Shown piece after piece: positions 6,926 through 11,353 of a DNA stretch of 11,353 nucleotides. The translations under genes were made by a program, and so were the position numbers. The notes under the pieces are model-generated. The model had not been told where the DNA came from, ran no database searches, and saw only the letters and a program-made list of their open reading frames with translations. The number at the start of each line of letters is the position of its first letter. Positions within the stretch are counted from its first letter, which is position 1. The DNA is taken from positions 1-11,353 of the forward strand of contig DXWR01000057.1 of NCBI GenBank assembly GCA_019416775.1, read 5' to 3'. This DNA is from Oscillospiraceae bacterium (lineage in GTDB: Bacteria > Bacillota > Clostridia > Oscillospirales > Ruminococcaceae).

Positions 6926-7771
6926 CTAAAGTTCTGATTTTGGAAAATCCGACTGCCTGCTGACATCTTCCCAGGCGTGGAGTTCTCGAAGCCGGTTTTC
7001 CAAGGTGGTTCTGGCTGCATTCACGGCATCGCTGCCCAGCAGCAAGCGAAAGGGGGCGTCCTTCCGGAAAATGGTTTGCACAATCACTCTCCCGCCTCGC
7101 TCCGGATCCCCAAGCTGGTCATGGGAAGCCGGGGCCGCTCCCTTTCGGTACTGCACCGCCAACCCATCGTAATCCGAAATTTTCAGTGTGCTTTCTGCCA
7201 GCCGTTGTTCATAAAACCCAGTGCGAAAGGCTCCCGGTTCCACCAGCATCGTGCGGATGCCCAAAGATTCCGTTTCTTTGACCAAAGCCTCGGTGGCCAG
7301 TTCCAACGCCCCTTTGGCAGCGGAATAGTAGCCGTTGCCCAAAGCGCCCCGCACCGCCCCAATGAAGCTCACATTCACAATCATCCCTTGCCGTGCTTCC
7401 CGCATTTTGGGAAGGACAAGTTGAATTAACTCCATGGGCCCAAAGAAATTGGTTTGAAACAGTTCCGCCACCTGATCCGGTTGGCTTTCTTCGATGGCGG
7501 CTCGATAGCCATGCCCCGCATTATTGACCAAAATATCCAGACTGCCAAAGCGGCGGTAGGTTTCCTCCACCGCCTGCTTCATGCTTTCCTCATCGTTGAG
7601 ATCCAGCTGCAAAGGCAATGCCTGTTTTGAAAATTGTTCTACAAAATGCTGTAAAGATTCCGGATTCCTGGCTGTCACTGCTACTTTGCCGCCGCTTTGC
7701 AGGGCGGCTAAAGCAATTCCCCGTCCCAGCCCGCTGGAGCATCCGGTGATGAGCCATGTTTTTTGATCCAT
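6926..7771 (-). CDS. Short-chain dehydrogenase/reductase (17beta-HSD-like SDR)
   Basis: The 281-residue protein is a second, clearly different SDR. It has the cofactor loop TGCSSGLG (9-16), Arg35 after strand two (NADP preference), NNAG (83-86), Asn108, Ser135 in NVSFIG, and the Tyr149-Lys153 pair in YYSAAK, then EPGAFRT. The loop TGCSSGLG, the NFFG motif and the extended C-terminus after about residue 190 are typical of the 17beta-HSD-like SDR group common in bacteria, most of which have unknown substrates. Steroid activity should not be assumed. The ATG at 7771 has GAGAGGG six bases upstream and lies 13 bases after the stop of the flavoprotein gene; the aldo/keto reductase follows after 26 bases, so the three genes are probably co-transcribed. 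Confidence 0.9.
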   Translation of the reverse strand: MDQKTWLITGCSSGLGRGIALAALQSGGKVAVTARNPESLQHFVEQFSKQALPLQLDLNDEESMKQAVEETYRRFGSLDILVNNAGHGYRAAIEESQPDQVAELFQTNFFGPMELIQLVLPKMREARQGMIVNVSFIGAVRGALGNGYYSAAKGALELATEALVKETESLGIRTMLVEPGAFRTGFYEQRLAESTLKISDYDGLAVQYRKGAAPASHDQLGDPERGGRVIVQTIFRKDAPFRLLLGSDAVNAARTTLENRLRELHAWEDVSRQSDFPKSEL

Positions 7772-7784
7772 GCGAAGCCCTCTC

Positions 7785-8417
7785 TTATCGGATAAAGTTG
7801 GTGCCGATCCGCTCTTCCGGTTCCGGCAAGGGGACGCCGGCCTGTTTTCCGGCCTGGATGCTCTTTAATAGCCAAGCCATATTTTTCCCCAGCACCCGCA
7901 TAATTTGAACTCCTTCGGTGTCCTGAAGCACCTGTTCCGGAGTTTGCCCATGAACCATATTCCAATACCGGGAAGAGACAATGGGCATCTGGGCGTAGGA
8001 CAGAAACTTATTCAGCTCGTCCAAGGCAGCGGTGGTTCCGGCTCGCCGGGCGGAGACAAGGGCGGCTCCCGGTTTCAGGGTAAACAGCCCCAGTCCGGCA
8101 CAGTGATCGGTGAAAAAGGCCCGATGCAGAAAGCCCATCATGGAGGCGGCTGCCGATGCAAAGTGCACCGGTGCACCGAACACAAAACCGTCGTATTCCC
8201 CGGCCACGTCCAAAAAGCCGTTGACCCGGTCATCATACCGGCATCTACCGTGACTGGCGCAGTAGCCGCAACCAATGCAGCCGGTGAGCGGCTGATTGCC
8301 GATCCAAAATGATTCGGCGGAAATCCCTTGGCTTTTCAGCGCCTGCCCCACCACTTCCAGTGCGGCGTTGGTGCATCCGTTTTTGTGAGGGCTGCCGTTG
8401 ACCAGCAGTACTTTCAT
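7785..8417 (-). CDS. Flavodoxin-fold NAD(P)H-dependent oxidoreductase with Isf-like cysteine cluster
   Basis: The 210-residue protein belongs to the NADPH-dependent FMN reductase/flavodoxin-like family (PF03358). The FMN phosphate loop is NGSPHKNGCTN (7-17), and PVHFASAAASMMGFLHR provides the flavin-ring contacts. Cys47, Cys50, Cys53 and Cys59 make a C-x2-C-x2-C-x5-C motif, close to the compact cysteine motif that binds a 4Fe-4S cluster in archaeal and clostridial iron-sulfur flavoproteins (Isf). If a cluster is present, the protein would pass electrons between ferredoxin-like donors and quinone, oxygen or xenobiotic acceptors; that is inference from the motif. The ATG at 8417 has GGAGGG seven bases upstream and a TATAAT box about 27 bases above that start. 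It leads the operon with the SDR and aldo/keto reductase. Confidence 0.87.
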   Translation of the reverse strand: MKVLLVNGSPHKNGCTNAALEVVGQALKSQGISAESFWIGNQPLTGCIGCGYCASHGRCRYDDRVNGFLDVAGEYDGFVFGAPVHFASAAASMMGFLHRAFFTDHCAGLGLFTLKPGAALVSARRAGTTAALDELNKFLSYAQMPIVSSRYWNMVHGQTPEQVLQDTEGVQIMRVLGKNMAWLLKSIQAGKQAGVPLPEPEERIGTNFIR

Positions 8418-8443
8418 TGAAATCCCTCCAATCCTATGCTTTT

Positions 8444-8449
8444 ATTATA
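8444..8449 (-). promoter_or_regulatory. Perfect TATAAT -10 box before the flavoprotein-SDR-AKR operon
   Basis: A consensus TATAAT on the minus strand lies 27 bases before the ATG at 8417. The -35 position at 17-base spacing is poor (TTCTGG, 8472-8467). A TTGACC (8464-8459) is present but too near the TATAAT. A weak -35 may mean activator dependence. Confidence 0.5.
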
Positions 8450-8470
8450 AATCTCTTTGGTCAAAACCAG

Positions 8471-8507
8471 AAGTTTCGATTTGTTATGCAGTAATAACCC
8501 AAAACTT
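8471..8507. repeat. Nested inverted repeats between the MATE gene and the redox operon
   Basis: AAGTTT (8471-8476) and AAACTT (8502-8507) enclose GTTAT (8483-8487) and ATAAC (8494-8498) around a six-base loop. They lie just upstream of the TATAAT box and directly after the MATE stop codon. They could be an operator or a weak transcription end; no long T tract follows on the minus strand. Confidence 0.35.
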
Positions 8508-8508
8508 A

Positions 8509-9867
8509 TCACTTCTTTTCCCCGCCTTTGGGCAAGCCTTTGAGGGTGTGAAAGTACATTCCCAGGGAAACCGGCAGCATAATCACTTCCACCACCAGCT
8601 GAGTCCAGATCATACCGTACAGCCCAAAGATCACATCCATTAAAATCAACAACGGAATATTCAACAGTCCTTGACGGCTGAAGGTCAAAGCGGCGGACTG
8701 AATGCCTTTGCCCAAGGCCTGGAGGGTATAGCTGATTAAGAAGTTTACCGAAGTCAACGGCACCGCCAAACAAGCAATCCGCAGAAATTCCGCTCCCAGG
8801 GTGCTGGTCTGGGGTTCCGGAATGAAGAGATGAAGGATCTGCGGCGCAAAAACAGCAAAGCAGGCCACAAAACAGGCGGACATCACCAGCGCCACCTTCC
8901 AAGAAAACACCGAAACCCGGCGCATCCGCTGATAATTTTGCGAGGCAAAGTTGTATCCCACCAGGGGCATAAATCCTTGACACAATCCCATGGACACGTT
9001 CAACGGGAACTGGTCAATGCGCTTGACAATGCCGTAAGCCGCCACCGGAATATCCCCGTAAGCGGAGGCCAAACGCACCATCACCATGTTGGAAGCGTTG
9101 CCCAAGGCGGTAGCTAAAGCGGAAGCCAGTCCCACCGAGAAGATGGGGCCGGTAAATCGAAAGGTGAAGTATTTTGGGTGAAGGGAAACGGCGGTTTTCT
9201 CTCCCAGCCGCAGATATTCTACGGCAAAAAATGCCACCGAAGCGGCGTTAGAAACCGCAGTGGCAATGGCAGCTCCCGCCACATCCAGGTGGAAACCGAA
9301 AATCAGCACCGGGTCCAGTACCACGTTGAGGATACCGCCGAACATCATCCCGGCGCTGGCCTGCTTGGCGTGACCCTCACTGCGCAGCAGATGGCCCATG
9401 GTCAAGCTCACCATGGTGGGCACGCCTCCCAGCACCACCACCCAAAACAGATACTCCCGGGCATAGCCGTAGGTGTCCGGGCTGGCCCCTAAAAAGCCCA
9501 GCAGGGGCGTTCGGAATAGGTAGCTTCCCAGGGAAAACAACAGGGTCACCACCGCACCGCCCCAAATGCTGAAAGCCGCTACCCCCTTGATGTCCCGATG
9601 GTTTCCACCGCCCAGCATCCGTGAAATCAAACTGCTGCCGCCGATGCCGAACAGATTTCCCAGTGCAGTGAGCAGATTAAACCAGGGAGATACCAGCGAC
9701 ACCGCCGCCACCATGGTGGGATCGCCGATTTGACCGATAAAGAAGGTGTCCGCCAGATTGTAGATCATGGTAACGACCTGGCTGATCACGGTGGGGATCG
9801 CCAAGGTGGCCACCGCTTTGGGCACCCACATCTCCTCAAAGAGATATTGTTCCGAATACTTTGCCAT
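8509..9867 (-). CDS. MATE family multidrug/cation antiporter
   Basis: The 452-residue protein is a MATE exporter, a 12-helix membrane antiporter that uses Na+ or H+ gradients to expel cationic drugs or metabolites. Two MatE halves are visible: the first opens with PKAVATLAIPTVISQVVTMIYNLADTFFIG with the family's Gln and Asn-Asp positions, and the second begins near residue 235 with GPIFSVGLASALATALGN. Twelve hydrophobic stretches can be traced and the length is normal. The N-terminus EEMWVPKAV with a following PT motif is typical of clostridial members annotated as MATE efflux proteins. The ATG at 9867 has AAGAAGG a slightly long distance upstream. It is followed by the redox operon about 90 bases later, which has its own -10 box. 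Substrate cannot be predicted. Confidence 0.93.
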   Translation of the reverse strand: MAKYSEQYLFEEMWVPKAVATLAIPTVISQVVTMIYNLADTFFIGQIGDPTMVAAVSLVSPWFNLLTALGNLFGIGGSSLISRMLGGGNHRDIKGVAAFSIWGGAVVTLLFSLGSYLFRTPLLGFLGASPDTYGYAREYLFWVVVLGGVPTMVSLTMGHLLRSEGHAKQASAGMMFGGILNVVLDPVLIFGFHLDVAGAAIATAVSNAASVAFFAVEYLRLGEKTAVSLHPKYFTFRFTGPIFSVGLASALATALGNASNMVMVRLASAYGDIPVAAYGIVKRIDQFPLNVSMGLCQGFMPLVGYNFASQNYQRMRRVSVFSWKVALVMSACFVACFAVFAPQILHLFIPEPQTSTLGAEFLRIACLAVPLTSVNFLISYTLQALGKGIQSAALTFSRQGLLNIPLLILMDVIFGLYGMIWTQLVVEVIMLPVSLGMYFHTLKGLPKGGEKK

Positions 9868-9904
9868 AAAATCAAATGCCTTCTTTCACTAGGACAAAAC
9901 GGCA

Positions 9905-9933
9905 CCTTCCCCACCTGGAATGGGCGAGGAAGG
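9905..9933 (-). terminator. Weak hairpin downstream of the hydrolase remnant
   Basis: On the minus strand CCTTCCTC (9933-9926) pairs with GGGGAAGG (9912-9905), including one G-T pair, and TTTT follows four bases later. This is a poor but possible terminator for the alcohol dehydrogenase and flavodoxin transcript, before the MATE gene. Confidence 0.3.
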
Positions 9934-9977
9934 GCGGCAGATAATCACAAGCAAGAAATTGCGTTTTCTACTTATTT

Positions 9978-10268
9978 TCAATCGTTCTCCGAAAAAGTCC
10001 GGCTCAGCCATTGGTCGTAGGTGGGGATCCATCCGCCGCTTGCCCCGAATCCATGAGGCATTTCGTCCAATTGAAGCCGTTCCACCGCCACACCGGCCTG
10101 CTGGGCGGCATCGGCATTGGCTAAAAACTGATCGTAAAAGGGATCCCGGGTGCCGTAACAGTAAAAGGGATATATGGTTCTGGCCCCCAAATCATTGGCA
10201 GACAGAAACTCTTCCACCACTTGGGGTAAAGCGCTGTGTTCCGCGGCAAACCCATAACGATCCCTTGC
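9978..10268 (-). pseudogene. C-terminal remnant of an alpha/beta-hydrolase
   Basis: An open frame of about 96 codons begins directly after the flavodoxin stop (TAA, 10271-10269) and in the same frame, ending in TGA at 9978. Its sequence looks like the last third of an alpha/beta-hydrolase: VVEEFLSANDLGARTIYP, then CYGTRDPFYDQFL with the acid Asp, VERLQLDEMPHGFG with the catalytic His, and a closing GWIPTYDQWL. The front two thirds with the Ser nucleophile elbow are absent. There is no ATG near the front and no good ribosome site for the GTG at 10220, so it is probably not translated as an independent enzyme. The simplest reading is a deletion that joined the end of a hydrolase gene to the end of the flavodoxin gene. 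Stop readthrough to a fusion protein is less likely. Confidence 0.7.
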
Positions 10269-10907
10269 TTATCCGTTTAAGCCATCCAGCCATTCCTGCA
10301 CTTCCTCTTCCGTCACGCCGGAAGAGAACCGCATTCCTTCCTGCCAATCCCCGGTACCGGCCAACCGGGCAAGCTGCTCTCCGCTTTCTCCTAAGCCGGA
10401 ACTGGAAGAAGTGCAGAAGGGGATCACGGTTTTGCCGGTAAAGTCATTGGTCTGCACAAAGGTGTTCACCGGCCAAGCTGCAATGCCCCACCAGATGGGG
10501 TAGCCAAGATACACCGTGTCATAAGAATCCCAGTTGTCCACGGTATCTTGCACCAATTCTACCTCCCGCTGGTCGGGGTTGTCGTGCTCCCGCACCACCC
10601 GGCTGTTTTCGTCGGTCCAGTTGAGGTCGTCGCTGGTGTAAGGATCGGCAGGCTCCAGTTCAAACAGATCCCCGCCGGTCAAATCCGCAATGTAATTGGC
10701 CGCCTGTTCGGTATTTCCGGTGGCGGAAAAGTACACCACCAAGGTGTTGGCATCTGAGGAAGAGCTGCTCTCGGATTCCGTTTGGGATTCAGAGGTCTCC
10801 GCAGCAGAAGAGGGATTGGAAGATGTGTTGGAGGTGGTCCGGCTGCTGCATCCTGCAAGGCCCACCACTATAACCAAACTCATCAAAACAGTCAAAAATC
10901 GTTTCAT
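10269..10907 (-). CDS. Membrane-anchored flavodoxin lipoprotein
   Basis: The 212-residue protein has a lipoprotein signal peptide (MKRFL, hydrophobic core, LAGC lipobox with Cys20), a Ser/Thr/Glu-rich linker (about 21-54), and then a flavodoxin domain of the flavodoxin_4 type. The FMN phosphate loop is SATGNT (61-66), and the flavin-stacking loops include GYPIWWG and CTSSSSGLG. The C-terminus VTEEEVQEWLDGL is the usual end of this family. It is expected on the outer face of the membrane, bound by lipid, as an electron carrier or flavin-dependent reductase whose partner is unknown. The ATG at 10907 has AAAGGAG eight bases upstream; an ATG at 10934 would overlap the previous gene. It starts 14 bases after the alcohol dehydrogenase stop, so the two are likely co-transcribed. 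Confidence 0.9.
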   Translation of the reverse strand: MKRFLTVLMSLVIVVGLAGCSSRTTSNTSSNPSSAAETSESQTESESSSSSDANTLVVYFSATGNTEQAANYIADLTGGDLFELEPADPYTSDDLNWTDENSRVVREHDNPDQREVELVQDTVDNWDSYDTVYLGYPIWWGIAAWPVNTFVQTNDFTGKTVIPFCTSSSSGLGESGEQLARLAGTGDWQEGMRFSSGVTEEEVQEWLDGLNG

Positions 10908-10921
10908 GGGGATAACTCCTT

Positions 10922-11353
10922 TCATTCGTAGCATTCTTGGAAAATGTTCAAAATCTCATCGTGGGTCATTTTTTGATAGCTGCCCTGGGAAATGCCGCAG
11001 GAATCGGCAATTTCCTTCAGCTGCTCTTTTTTGGCTCCCAATTCTTTTAGGGTAGTGGGCAGTCCAATTTCCACAATGAAATCCGCCAATGCTTGGATAC
11101 CGGCCAAGGCCAGTTCTTGATCGGTTTTGCCGTCTCGGGCAATCCCCCAGACATTTTCAGCGAACCGCACAAACTTCGGCAATCCTTTTTGGTAGATGTG
11201 ACGGTAATACACCGGATGAAGCACCGCCAAACCGCAGCCGTGGTTGCAATCGGTGTAAGCGCCCAACTGGTGTTCCATATTATGGCACTCAAAATCGCAC
11301 TTCTTGCCCATCTTAATCACCCGATTTTCCGCCATGGTGGAATCCCACATCAG
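10922..11353 (-). CDS. Iron-containing alcohol dehydrogenase, C-terminal part (5' end outside window)
   Basis: The frame is open to the window edge (codon CTG at 11353-11351), so about 143 C-terminal residues are seen of a protein that is normally about 390 long. It is a group III iron-dependent alcohol dehydrogenase, most like the NADPH-dependent butanol dehydrogenase and YqhD (BdhA) type, which reduces aldehydes to alcohols. Two metal-ligand histidines are visible, in CHNMEH and in DCNHGCGLAVLHP; the NAD(P) binding part and the other metal ligands lie outside. The stop TGA at 10922-10924 lies 14 bases before the flavodoxin start. YqhD-type enzymes remove short-chain aldehydes, including lipid peroxidation products, which fits the other carbonyl reductases in the window. 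Confidence 0.93.
   Translation of the reverse strand: MMWDSTMAENRVIKMGKKCDFECHNMEHQLGAYTDCNHGCGLAVLHPVYYRHIYQKGLPKFVRFAENVWGIARDGKTDQELALAGIQALADFIVEIGLPTTLKELGAKKEQLKEIADSCGISQGSYQKMTHDEILNIFQECYE

Noticed and set aside
4619..7771. The two SDR genes as hydroxysteroid (bile acid) dehydrogenases
   Set aside because: Only general SDR motifs are visible. Substrate specificity cannot be read from them, so no specific steroid role is claimed.
1..11353. CRISPR array, tRNA, rRNA, IS ends or phage genes
   Set aside because: No regularly spaced repeats, cloverleaf-like sequences, transposase motifs or structural phage genes were seen on either strand.

Overview
The window reads as a chromosomal segment of a Gram-positive anaerobe, most likely class Clostridia and perhaps a gut Oscillospirales-type bacterium. 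The grounds are strong AAAGGAG-type ribosome binding sites, lipoprotein signal peptides, moderately GC-rich coding DNA, an iron-dependent alcohol dehydrogenase, and a YqhD/BdhA-like and Isf-like enzyme repertoire. No rRNA, tRNA, phage, IS or CRISPR sequence is visible, so the taxonomic placement is inference from gene style only.

Layout. Two plus-strand genes open the window: a small membrane protein of the putative ABC-transporter type IV family (136-561) and a GNAT acetyltransferase with its own promoter (649-1152). A strong bidirectional terminator (1166-1210) separates them from a long minus-strand block that fills the rest. Read in minus-strand coordinates, this block holds malQ (2696-1224, own promoter); a lipoprotein alpha/beta-hydrolase broken by an in-frame amber codon (3740-2859); a likely operon of flavin reductase, SDR dehydrogenase and RibD-C/DHFR-like reductase (5977-3862), ending at a terminator; a likely operon of Isf-like flavoprotein, SDR dehydrogenase and aldo/keto reductase (8417-6054), with a TATAAT box in front and a hairpin behind; a MATE exporter (9867-8509); a C-terminal remnant of a second alpha/beta-hydrolase (10268-9978); a membrane-anchored flavodoxin (10907-10269); and the C-terminal part of an iron-containing alcohol dehydrogenase cut by the window edge (11353-10922).

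How the genes fit together. Eight of the minus-strand genes encode NAD(P)H- or flavin-dependent redox enzymes of different families. Alcohol dehydrogenase, AKR and SDR enzymes reduce aldehydes and ketones. The flavoproteins handle quinones, nitro compounds or electrons, and the MATE pump exports cations or drugs. Together they look like an accessory carbonyl and xenobiotic reduction/efflux region; this is inference, since no substrate can be read from the sequence and no regulator gene is present. Two hydrolase genes in the region are decaying. One keeps the Ser and Asp of the triad but has lost the His behind a stop codon, and the other keeps Asp and His but has lost the part with the Ser. 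I see no convincing case for a wholly new defence or mobile system. The most unusual points are these two broken hydrolases, the exported flavodoxin, and a terminator placed directly against the ribosome binding site of the broken lipoprotein hydrolase.
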